From Rhodococcus sp. KBS0724 (GTDB lineage: Bacteria > Actinomycetota > Actinomycetes > Mycobacteriales > Mycobacteriaceae), in contig NZ_VCBX02000001.1 of the NCBI RefSeq assembly GCF_005938745.2, positions 372,001 to 436,000 of the forward strand: a stretch of DNA of 64,000 nucleotides, given 5' to 3'. Within the stretch, counting starts at the first letter, position 1. Each line of letters starts with the position of its first letter. A model generated the notes under the pieces. That model saw nothing but the letters and a program-made list of their open reading frames with translations. It was not told the origin of the DNA and searched no databases. This document shows, one piece after another, positions 43,497 through 51,296 of this stretch. A program made the position numbers and the translations under genes.

Positions 43497-44843
43497 ATGG
43501 GTTTACCAGCTACGTCCACACTGAGCGTGGACACCGCACGCAGAAGCGGCGGACGACGAAGTATCTACCCCTGGATCGTTTTTGCGTTGGCCTTCGGCCT
43601 CTTGCTCTCGGACTACATGTCGAGGCAGGTCCTCAGTGCGGTTTTTCCGATCCTGAAAGCGGATTGGGATCTCTCCGACTCGCACTTGGCGTCGTTGAGC
43701 AGTGTTGTTGCGCTGATGGTCGGGTTGCTGACCTTCCCGCTCTCACTCCTGGCCGACCGGTGGGGGCGTGTCAAGAGTCTTATCCTGATGGCGGTGTTGT
43801 GGAGCATCGCCACTCTGCTGTGCGCGATAGCCCAGTCCTATGAACAGATGCTCGGTGCGCGTTTCCTTGTCGGCGTCGGTGAAGCCGCATACGGCAGTGT
43901 TGGTATTGCCGTGGTGCTCAGTGTGTTTGCTCCGCGGGTGCACGCAATGCTGGCCGGTGCCTTCATGGCCGGCGGTTCGTTCGGCTCGGTGATCGGTGTT
44001 GCGATCGGTGGGTTCATCGCCGTTCAGTTCAGTTGGCGGTGGTCCTTCGCGGCAATGGCGATCTTCGGTCTCATCCTCGTCGCGCTGTTCCGAGCGCTGG
44101 TTACCGAGAAGAAGTTGGCGGCGTATGCCGTCGAGGGTTCGAATGGCGCAGTGATGGAACCGGACGGATTCCGGGCGCCGGTATCGACACTGTTCACCAA
44201 TCCGGCAGTGCTGTTCGCCTACATCGGTGGTGGGCTTCAGATGTTCACTGCCGCTGTGCTTCTGGCCTGGCTGCCGAGCTTCTTCAACCGCTACTACGAC
44301 CTGGCTCCGGACAAGGCCGGTGTCATGGCCTCCGTGTTCGTTCTCCTGGTCGGTAGCGGCATGGTGGTGTGCGGATTCATCACCGACCGGTTCAGCCGTG
44401 ACAACTCGGCAACGAAGTGGACCACGGCAATTGTCTACTGCATGATTTCACTGGTGTCCTTGGGCGTCGGTCTGCGGTTAGGCACGGGCACAGCGCAACT
44501 CGCACTTCTGGGTATCGGCGCATTCTTCTCCGCCGGCTGTTCGGGCCCGACAGCGGCGATGGTTGCCAATCTCACGCATCATTCGATCCGTGCATCGGCC
44601 ATGGGAACTCTCACCGTGGCCAACAATCTTCTCGGGTTGGCACTCGGTCCTTTTGTCATCGGCATTCTTGCCGATCATCTGGGACTTCTACGAGCATTGC
44701 AGCTTTCGCCCCTGGTCTACATTGCCGCTGTGGTTGCCCTTGTTGCGGGCAAGCGCGCCTATCCAGCCGGTATGCGCCGCTTGGAGAATCTGCAGAAGCA
44801 CGGACAGTCGACCGCAATGAATGATGCGAGGAGATCCTCATGA
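43497..44843 (+). CDS. MFS transporter (anion/organic acid type)
   Basis: This 448-aa protein has 12 predicted helices. The MFS loop 2-3 signature appears as GLLTFPLSLLADRWGRVKSLI (residues about 77-97) and again in the second half as GFITDRFSRDNSATKW. Overall it resembles aromatic or organic acid symporters. ATG 43497 is preceded by AGGAGAG. It overlaps the following small hydrolase by ATGA and probably imports the substrate of the dioxygenase/BKACE enzymes. Confidence 0.85.
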   Translation: MGLPATSTLSVDTARRSGGRRSIYPWIVFALAFGLLLSDYMSRQVLSAVFPILKADWDLSDSHLASLSSVVALMVGLLTFPLSLLADRWGRVKSLILMAVLWSIATLLCAIAQSYEQMLGARFLVGVGEAAYGSVGIAVVLSVFAPRVHAMLAGAFMAGGSFGSVIGVAIGGFIAVQFSWRWSFAAMAIFGLILVALFRALVTEKKLAAYAVEGSNGAVMEPDGFRAPVSTLFTNPAVLFAYIGGGLQMFTAAVLLAWLPSFFNRYYDLAPDKAGVMASVFVLLVGSGMVVCGFITDRFSRDNSATKWTTAIVYCMISLVSLGVGLRLGTGTAQLALLGIGAFFSAGCSGPTAAMVANLTHHSIRASAMGTLTVANNLLGLALGPFVIGILADHLGLLRALQLSPLVYIAAVVALVAGKRAYPAGMRRLENLQKHGQSTAMNDARRSS

Positions 44844-45415
44844 GCGAATCACCCACGGTAGTACTGGTTCCGGGCCTTCGTGACCACGTCGAAGACCATT
44901 GGCAGACGTATCTCGAGAAGGAACTTGACAAGGTGCGATCGGTTCCGCCCCTCGAGCAGAACAAGCTCAGCCGTCAAGCTCGGGTGGCCGCTCTGGACGA
45001 GGTGTTGACGGATATCTCCGGACCCGTTGTCCTGGTGGCGCACAGCGCCGGCGTCATGATTACGGTCCAGTGGGCTCGTGAGTACAGTCGACCGATTGCC
45101 GCTGCACTTCTCGTCACGCCACCGGATTTCGACTTTCCCTTGTCGGGGCCGTACCCGACACCCGAAGAGTTGGAGCGGAACGGCTGGTTGCCGATTCCGC
45201 GGCAGCGATTACCCTTCCCCAGCATTGTTGCGGCAAGCAGGAATGATCCACTGGCCGGTTATCGTCGAGTGGCGGGCCTGGCAGAGGGGTGGGGGAGCCA
45301 GTTGCTTGATCTCGGTGAGGTGGGTCATCTCAACCCGGCTGCGGGGTACGGCTACTGGCCGCTCGCGGAGGAATTGGTGCAGGACCTGATCGAGAACTCG
45401 ATGGTCGATCAGTGA
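44840..45415 (+). CDS. RBBP9/YdeN-family serine hydrolase
   Basis: This 191-aa compact alpha/beta hydrolase has the family's N-terminal VLVPGLRDHVEDHWQTYLE (residues about 8-26), nucleophile Ser in VAHSAGVMITVQW (near 69), acid Asp in AASRNDPLAGY and His in EVGHLNPAAGYG. The substrates of bacterial members are mostly unknown. ATG overlaps the MFS stop by 4 nt, so it is cotranslated with the transporter. Confidence 0.82.
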   Translation: MSESPTVVLVPGLRDHVEDHWQTYLEKELDKVRSVPPLEQNKLSRQARVAALDEVLTDISGPVVLVAHSAGVMITVQWAREYSRPIAAALLVTPPDFDFPLSGPYPTPEELERNGWLPIPRQRLPFPSIVAASRNDPLAGYRRVAGLAEGWGSQLLDLGEVGHLNPAAGYGYWPLAEELVQDLIENSMVDQ

Positions 45416-45684
45416 CCGGAACAGCCGAGCGTCGGGCCGCACCAAGTGCTGTGCCAAGCGTCGAAAAGTGTGTAGCCTCCGATCCGCTGACGTGAATAGA
45501 CATGCTCAATCTCGCTGTGCTGCTGGAAGATTCCGCCTGGCGGCATCGTGTCGACCCCCTCGAGCCATCACGCTTTCACCTGGTCATCAGTCAGTACTGG
45601 CTGTTCGGTCGCCAACGGGGCGGCCAGCCAGCCCCCTAGTCGTCCTCGGCTGGAATACGTGGCGGGAGGTCCTGCCGTTTTACG
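45416..45684. other. Intergenic region between convergent genes, no feature seen
   Basis: These 269 bp hold only short shadow frames, and no clear hairpin terminator was found on either strand. Confidence 0.6.
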
Positions 45685-46629
45685 TTACTTACTGTCGACG
45701 TGGCCGATCGGATCTGTGCTGTCGCTGAATTCGGCGCGGGCAGCGGGCCAGCTGGTCTCGTCGACGTGCAAGACGGTTCGAAGGTAGGCAGTGCTCATCC
45801 GCTGGATGACGGCGACCCGCTCCGGATTCTCGTCGGTGGTTTCGGCAACTTCGTATCCGACGATCCCGCCAAGCGCATGCTCGGCGCCGTAGAAGGTCAA
45901 GAGGTCGGTGGCTCCGGGGCTGTACGTGTAGGCATCGGTGAACCAATCCGGTCCGCGGCTCGACATCTTGGACTGGTCGTGGTCGCCGGCGACGACGAGT
46001 GTCGGCGTGGTCAGTTCCTGGAAGGAGGGGCGCATGAACGGGAAGTTCGCCTGCGCGAACGGATGCAGGTCCTCGCCGCCGACGCCAGTTGCAGCGAACA
46101 GGATGCCCGCGGTGACCCGGCTGTCGGACATGTCCTCGCCGACCTGACCCGTCTCATCGAAAATCCGTGCACCGAGGAGCGACTGAGCGGTCTGCCCACC
46201 CCAGGAATGACCGGTGGCGGCAATTCGACTGCGATCGATGCGGCCGGCAAGTCCGGGCACGGCGCCTTCGATGGTGTCGAGCTGGTCGAGGATGCGTGTG
46301 AGATCCGAGATCCGCTCGGTCCAGATCGTCGGGAACACCGGGTGATCGAACCCGAAACCGTTCCGGCGTGAGTCCAGGTGCGTGGGCTGGATTACCACGA
46401 AGCCGTGGGAGGCCCAGAACGACGTGAGTGGCGCGTATCCGTCGAGGTTCCACCCGTTGCCGTGGGAGAACACCACGACGGGGAGGTTCGTGCCGGTTGC
46501 CGGGGCAGACACTCGCACTTCCAGCGGGACTGGTCGATCGGGGGCGAACAACTCGATGGGAGCAACGGAGACGACCGGAGCGCCGGCGCCAATGACGGCG
46601 TCCAGTGTGTCGATCAATGATGAGGTCAT
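45685..46629 (-). CDS. Alpha/beta hydrolase (chlorophyllase/dienelactone-hydrolase-like)
   Basis: This 314-aa protein has an oxyanion-hole region VVVFSHGNGWNLDGY (near residue 50), nucleophile Ser in AATGHSWGGQTAQ (near 138), acid Asp in LVVAGDHDQ and a candidate His in GAEHALGG near 258, so the triad is complete. The start at 46629 (AAGGAA upstream) is used; the longer frame to 46746 crosses the operator. No signal peptide. It is divergent from a TetR gene across a perfect palindrome and is probably its target. Confidence 0.82.
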   Translation of the reverse strand: MTSSLIDTLDAVIGAGAPVVSVAPIELFAPDRPVPLEVRVSAPATGTNLPVVVFSHGNGWNLDGYAPLTSFWASHGFVVIQPTHLDSRRNGFGFDHPVFPTIWTERISDLTRILDQLDTIEGAVPGLAGRIDRSRIAATGHSWGGQTAQSLLGARIFDETGQVGEDMSDSRVTAGILFAATGVGGEDLHPFAQANFPFMRPSFQELTTPTLVVAGDHDQSKMSSRGPDWFTDAYTYSPGATDLLTFYGAEHALGGIVGYEVAETTDENPERVAVIQRMSTAYLRTVLHVDETSWPAARAEFSDSTDPIGHVDSK

Positions 46630-46689
46630 CGCAAGTTCCTTGCTGAGGCTGCGCTCTGCGATACTGATTATCGGAGCGTCGTTCCGCAA

Positions 46690-46714
46690 CATTACGGAAC
46701 GATGTTCCGTAATG
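46690..46714. promoter_or_regulatory. Perfect 11-3-11 palindrome, probable TetR operator
   Basis: Arm CATTACGGAAC (46690-46700), spacer GAT, and the exact reverse complement arm (46704-46714). A further half-site GTTCCG at 46681-46686 pairs with CGGAAC at 46695-46700. It lies 60-84 nt upstream of the hydrolase start and 33-57 nt upstream of the TetR start, so one dimer pair could control both genes. Confidence 0.8.
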
Positions 46715-46746
46715 CAAACATTGTCGTGAATTAGTAAGGGGGGCAC

Positions 46747-47346
46747 ATGGCTGATGCCCAGGGTGAGGCGCCGCGCGCCGCGCGGTCCAAGCAGGTAGGT
46801 CGTCCACGTCGAAGCGAGCAGGAACTACTCGACGCAGCGGCAGCGGTGTTCGTACAGTCCGGGGTCGACGCTCCGGTTCGGGAGATTGCGGCGCGGGCCG
46901 GCGTCGGCATGGGGACGATCTACCGTCACTTCCCGACGCGTCCGGAGCTCGTGGTCGCGGTGTACCGGCACCAGGTCGAGGCGTGTGCGGACGCCGGCCC
47001 GCGGCTGCTCGCGGAGAGCCCTACGTCCGAGGCGGCCTTGCGGGCATGGGTGGCATTGTTCGTGGAGTTTCTGGTCACCAAGCATGGGCTTGCCGGCGCA
47101 CTGCACGGAGATAGTGCCGGGTCCGACGCTCTGCATACCTACTTCGTTGACCGTCTCGTTCCGGTATGTGGCTCGCTCCTTGATGCAGCGCTCGAGTCTG
47201 TTGGCGCAGCTTCGCCGGTCGATGCGTACAACGTGCTTAAAGGTATCGGGAACCTTTGTATCGGTGCAGCGGCCGACGCGCAGTACGACGCCGATGTTCT
47301 CGTGCAACTACTCATCTCGGGCGTACTTGCCCGAGGAGTTCACTGA
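46747..47346 (+). CDS. TetR-family regulator
   Basis: This 199-aa repressor has helix-turn-helix RRSEQELLDAAAAVFVQSGVDAPVREIAARAGVGMGTIYRHFPTRPEL (residues about 19-66) and a C-terminal ligand domain of the actinobacterial SBP-like TetR type. It is divergent from the hydrolase gene with the operator between them; autoregulation is likely. Confidence 0.87.
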   Translation: MADAQGEAPRAARSKQVGRPRRSEQELLDAAAAVFVQSGVDAPVREIAARAGVGMGTIYRHFPTRPELVVAVYRHQVEACADAGPRLLAESPTSEAALRAWVALFVEFLVTKHGLAGALHGDSAGSDALHTYFVDRLVPVCGSLLDAALESVGAASPVDAYNVLKGIGNLCIGAAADAQYDADVLVQLLISGVLARGVH

Positions 47347-47474
47347 CGCGCTGCTCAATTCAGATTCGCTGCCCCGCATGTCATCCCAGGGGAAAGGCTT
47401 GCTCGGCGCGCTCGACTCCGGTGTGGTGGATGTCGAGAAGATTGCAGGCGCAAGCGATTTCCGGCGGTTCCGCA

Positions 47475-48782
47475 TTACCTGTCGAGGTCGCGTTCTTCGC
47501 GTGATCGCTGAAGGAACGGACTGGGGTTCTGGCCGCCGATAGGGCCGTGGCCGAGGACGCCGTGCTCGTAGGCCGACTCCGCGTGCATGGCGACGTCGAT
47601 TCCGCGAGCCTCGTCCTCGCGCGAGATTCGGAAGCCGAAGGTTCGATCGATCAGCTTGCCGAGTCCGTAGGTGACCCCGAAGGCATAGAGCGCGACTACG
47701 ACAACACCGACAAACTGCTTGCCGAGCTGAGTAAGACCGCCACCGAAGAACAGTCCCTCCGGGCCGCCGGTCATGACGGCCGTCGCGAAGAGCCCGATCA
47801 GCAGGGAGCCGATGATGCCGCCGACGAGGTGCACGCCGACCACGTCGAGGGAGTCGTCGTAGCCGAGCTTGTGCTTCCAGCCCACGGCGTAGGAGCAGAC
47901 AATGCCGGCGATCAGTCCGATGATCACTGCCCCGAACATATTGACGGTTCCGCAGGACGGCGTGATGGCGACAAGGCCGGCGACGACGCCTGACGCGGCG
48001 CCGAATGTCGTGGGATGACCGTCGCGGTTCTGCTCGACGAACAGCCAGCCCAACAGGCCGGTGCAGCCGGCGACGAGGGTGTTGAGGAAGATCTGCGCGG
48101 CCATACCGTCGGCGGCAAGAGCGGAACCGGCGTTGAAACCGAACCACCCGAACCACAGCAGGCCGACGCCGAGCAGGACGAAGGGAAGGTTGTGCGGGCG
48201 CATCGACTCCGCTTTGAAGCCCATTCGCTGACCGAGGACCAGGGCCAGAGCGAGGCCGGACGCGCCGGAGACGATCTCGACGACCAAGCCGCCCGCGTAG
48301 TCGAGGGCTCCCATTCGAGCCAGCCAACCGTCCGGGTTCCACACCCAGTGCGCGACGGGCGCGTAGACGAGGAGAGACCAGATCGGCACGAAGATCATCC
48401 ATGCGGAGAACTTGGCGCGGTCTGCGATGGCGCCACTGATCAGTGCTGCGGTGAGAATGGCGAAAGTCAGTTGGAAGGTCGCGAACAGTACTTCCGGAAC
48501 GTTCCCGTGCACGGTCGACGGATCGATGCCTGCCATCCCTAGGTGTTCGAGGCCGCCGATGATGCCGCCGTGATCGTCACCGAATACGAGGCTGTAGCCC
48601 ACGAACAGCCAGGCCACGGTGACAAGTGCGATGGAGACGAAGCTCATCATGATCATGTTCAGTACGCCGGTCGAGCGGACCATACCGCCGTAGAACAGGG
48701 CAAGGCCTGGGGTCATCAGTAGAACGAGTGCGGTACTGACGAGCAACCAGGCGGTTGCTCCGGCGTCGATGGTGGCGGGCAC
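47475..48782 (-). CDS. amt: Ammonium transporter
   Basis: This 435-aa protein of 11 helices has Amt-family segments WLLVSTALVLLMTPGLALFYGGMVR (residues about 11-35), APVAHWVWNPDGWL, DYAGGLVVEIVSGASGL (His replaced in the usual DFAGG-VVH region by Glu at VVEIVSG), and DDSLDVVGVHLVGGIIGSLL with the second pore His. GTG at 48782 has GGGAGGAG 6 nt upstream; the longer frame to 49049 overlaps dnaX and is rejected. No glnK or glnD follows, unlike the common amt-glnK operon. A GlnR-like box lies upstream. Confidence 0.9.
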   Translation of the reverse strand: MPATIDAGATAWLLVSTALVLLMTPGLALFYGGMVRSTGVLNMIMMSFVSIALVTVAWLFVGYSLVFGDDHGGIIGGLEHLGMAGIDPSTVHGNVPEVLFATFQLTFAILTAALISGAIADRAKFSAWMIFVPIWSLLVYAPVAHWVWNPDGWLARMGALDYAGGLVVEIVSGASGLALALVLGQRMGFKAESMRPHNLPFVLLGVGLLWFGWFGFNAGSALAADGMAAQIFLNTLVAGCTGLLGWLFVEQNRDGHPTTFGAASGVVAGLVAITPSCGTVNMFGAVIIGLIAGIVCSYAVGWKHKLGYDDSLDVVGVHLVGGIIGSLLIGLFATAVMTGGPEGLFFGGGLTQLGKQFVGVVVVALYAFGVTYGLGKLIDRTFGFRISREDEARGIDVAMHAESAYEHGVLGHGPIGGQNPSPFLQRSREERDLDR

Positions 48783-48865
48783 AGTTTTCTCCTCCCACAT
48801 GCGGACCTGTCCGCATGCTCGGCATCCACGATGGGCGCGTGTGGTTTCCACTGCGCTGCGACCAT

Positions 48866-48881
48866 GTTGCAAACATGTTTC
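48866..48881 (-). promoter_or_regulatory. Putative GlnR box upstream of amt
   Basis: On the amt strand the site reads GAAACATGTTTGCAAC, i.e. GAAAC-N6-GCAAC with AC-N9-AC spacing, the reported actinobacterial GlnR pattern. It is 84-99 nt upstream of the amt start codon and also 65 nt upstream of dnaX on the other strand. Confidence 0.6.
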
Positions 48882-48945
48882 GTGTAGGTCTGTGCGTTGC
48901 ACCCGCACCGGGCGAGCTGTCGTACCTCGCCGGTAGTCTTTGCGC

Positions 48946-51168
48946 GTGGCCCTGTACCGGAAGTATCGACCGGCGTCCTTCGCCGAGGTGGTGGGGCAGG
49001 AACATGTCACCGCACCACTGAGCACCGCCCTCGACGCAGGGCGAATCAACCATGCCTACCTGTTCTCCGGCCCCCGTGGCTGTGGAAAGACGTCGTCGGC
49101 TCGCATTCTCGCGCGATCGCTGAACTGCAAGGAAGGCCCGACGTCGACGCCGTGTGGGGTGTGTAACTCCTGCATCGCGCTCGGTCCCGGTGGTTCCGGC
49201 AACGTCGATGTCACCGAACTCGACGCCGCGAGTCACGGTGGTGTCGACGACACCCGTGAGCTTCGCGACAAAGCCTTTTATGCGCCCGCCGAGTCGAACT
49301 ACCGCATCTTCATCATCGACGAGGCCCACATGGTCACGGCGGCCGGCTTCAACGCCCTCCTCAAGATCGTGGAAGAGCCGCCGGAGCATCTCATATTCGT
49401 CTTCGCGACCACGGAACCGGAAAAGGTCCTTCCGACCATTCGGTCGCGTACGCACCACTATCCGTTCCGGCTTCTTGCGCCGTCCACGATGCGCGGGCTT
49501 CTAGAGAACGTGTGCGCGCAAGAGAACGTCGCCGTCGAGCCGGCTGTCTATCCGTTGGTCATCAAGGCCGGTGGCGGATCGCCGCGTGACTCCCTCAGCG
49601 TTCTCGATCAGCTCCTTGCCGGAGCCGGCGACGAAGGCGTCACCTACCCGCGGGCTCTCTCACTCCTGGGCGTCACCGACGTTGCCCTCATCGACGAGGC
49701 CGTGGACGCGCTGTCCGCCAGTAACGGTGCCGCGCTTTTCGGAACAGTCGAACGCGTCATGGACGCCGGCCATGATCCCCGCAGATTTGCCCTGGACCTT
49801 CTCGAACGCCTTCGCGATCTCATCCTGATGCAGGCAGTTCCCGACGCCGCCGAAACGGGATTGGTCGACGCACCCGAAGCTGAACTGGTCACCATGCGTG
49901 AACAGATTCAGAAGGTCGGACCGGCTACTCTGACGCGTTTTGCCGAGACCGTGCACGCCGGGCTCGGCGAGATGCGCGGCGCTACCGCGCCGCGTCTGCT
50001 GCTCGAAGTCATGTGTGCACGAATGCTGCTGCCCTCGGCGTCGGATTCGGAATCTGCACTGCTCCAACGGTTGGAAAAAGTCGAAAGAGGTATCCCGGCA
50101 GGAGGTTTCGCGCCAGTTGCTGCCGGCGTCGTGGCTTCCAGTGCTGCCGCTCCGCAGGCTGTGCATGCTGCGCCGACGGCACCCCCGGAGCCGGTTGTCG
50201 AGTCCAAATTCCAGCGTCCGTCGCAGCGTAAAGCGGAACCGGAGGTTGTGCCGCCCGCGCCGGTAGTCGAGCGCGCGCCTGAACCTGCGCCTGTGCCGGT
50301 GGTCGAGGCTGCGCCTGTTGTCGAGGCCGCGCCCGAACCTGTGCCCGCGCCGGTTGTCGAGAGTGTGCCGGAACCTGTGCCCGCGCCGGTTGTCGAGAGT
50401 GTGCCGGAACCTGTGCCTGCGTCTGCGCCTGCGCCGGTGGTTGAGGCTGCACCGGAACCTGAGCCAGAACCGGCGCCGGTTGTCGAAGTCGAGCCCGAAC
50501 CCACTCCGGTTGCGGAAGAGGTGCCGGTCGCTGCTCCTGCTTCGGCAGGCCCGACCGTCGAAACAATGCGCGAGGCGTGGAACACGTTGCGCAACAAGGT
50601 GGGTGAACGAAACAAGGTCCTGCCGGCGATGCTGTCGGCCGCGACGGTTCATGATGTGCGTGGCCAGGTGTTGGTGATTGCGCATGTCACGCCGGTGCTC
50701 GGTGCGCGTGTCACGTCGCCGCACAATGCGGCGGTTATCTGTGAAGTGCTTTCCGAAATGTTCGGTGGTACTTGGCAAGTGGAGTACCAGGAGGGCGCAC
50801 CGGTTGTCCCGGCCGGTTCGGGCCCGTCGGCCAAGACGGCTGATGCTCCCGCCCGACCCGCGGCAGCGCCACGGTTCTCGCGGCCGAGTCAGGAGCGCGC
50901 GGCCAAGGCTCCTGCGACACCGCGGCCGCAGGGCACGGACCGCGGTTCCGACGACATTCCGCCGCCCGAGGCTCCGGATTACCCGGACGACCCTGGACCG
51001 GCCCCCGAGGTCGACTACGAAGCGACACCTGCCGCGGCAACGCCGGAAGAAGAGAAGCAGATGTTCGCGGAGGCCGCGCAACCTGCCGATCCGACAACCC
51101 GTCGCGACCCGGAGGAAGTGGCAAAGGAACTGCTCAAGGATGTGCTGGGGGCACGCAAACTCGAGTAG
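48946..51168 (+). CDS. dnaX: DNA polymerase III subunit gamma/tau
   Basis: This 740-aa clamp-loader ATPase has RFC-like Walker A FSGPRGCGKTSSARI (near residue 38), the four-Cys zinc module CKEGPTSTPCGVCNSC (near 62), Walker B IFIIDEAHM (near 118) and sensor-like ATTEPEKVLPTIRSR (near 150). Residues about 370-370+160 form a Pro/Val/Glu/Ala-rich linker with near-exact repeats, then the tau-type C-terminal domain (VETMREAWNTLRNKVGERNKVLPAML). Length exceeds the about 580 aa of M. tuberculosis DnaZX because of the linker. GTG 48946 is chosen; TAGTCT (48934-48939) 6 nt before it suggests a leaderless mRNA. Confidence 0.95.
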   Translation: MALYRKYRPASFAEVVGQEHVTAPLSTALDAGRINHAYLFSGPRGCGKTSSARILARSLNCKEGPTSTPCGVCNSCIALGPGGSGNVDVTELDAASHGGVDDTRELRDKAFYAPAESNYRIFIIDEAHMVTAAGFNALLKIVEEPPEHLIFVFATTEPEKVLPTIRSRTHHYPFRLLAPSTMRGLLENVCAQENVAVEPAVYPLVIKAGGGSPRDSLSVLDQLLAGAGDEGVTYPRALSLLGVTDVALIDEAVDALSASNGAALFGTVERVMDAGHDPRRFALDLLERLRDLILMQAVPDAAETGLVDAPEAELVTMREQIQKVGPATLTRFAETVHAGLGEMRGATAPRLLLEVMCARMLLPSASDSESALLQRLEKVERGIPAGGFAPVAAGVVASSAAAPQAVHAAPTAPPEPVVESKFQRPSQRKAEPEVVPPAPVVERAPEPAPVPVVEAAPVVEAAPEPVPAPVVESVPEPVPAPVVESVPEPVPASAPAPVVEAAPEPEPEPAPVVEVEPEPTPVAEEVPVAAPASAGPTVETMREAWNTLRNKVGERNKVLPAMLSAATVHDVRGQVLVIAHVTPVLGARVTSPHNAAVICEVLSEMFGGTWQVEYQEGAPVVPAGSGPSAKTADAPARPAAAPRFSRPSQERAAKAPATPRPQGTDRGSDDIPPPEAPDYPDDPGPAPEVDYEATPAAATPEEEKQMFAEAAQPADPTTRRDPEEVAKELLKDVLGARKLE
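50341..50412. repeat. 36-bp perfect tandem repeat in dnaX linker
   Basis: Two exact copies (50341-50376 and 50377-50412) encode VPAPVVESVPEP each, in the Pro/Val/Glu-rich linker. Shorter imperfect copies flank them from about 50270 to 50500. The unit is a multiple of three, so copy changes would keep frame. Confidence 0.9.
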
Positions 51169-51183
51169 CGCTGCGACTGTGGG

Positions 51184-51209
51184 CATTGATCGATTGCCGC
51201 TGATCAATG
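51184..51209. repeat. Inverted repeat between dnaX and the GH5 gene
   Basis: CATTGATC (51184-51191) and GATCAATG (51202-51209) with a 10-nt loop. It could be a weak terminator for dnaX or an operator for the secreted hydrolase; there is no T tract. Confidence 0.45.
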
Positions 51210-51296
51210 TCCTCAAAGCGCTCCCGTATTGGACACATGACCAATACGATCGATGCCGGTGATGGCTCTGCCGTCGATCGTTTGTGTCGAGGTGAG

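Noticed and set aside
42248..43534. 428-aa open frame on the minus strand
   Set aside because: It is antisense to the BKACE gene, is Arg/His-rich and without motifs; it arises from the strong G-ending codon bias of the real gene.
48783..49049. N-terminal extension of amt
   Set aside because: The extra 89 codons overlap the dnaX start and lack Amt features; a strong GGGAGGAG precedes GTG 48782.
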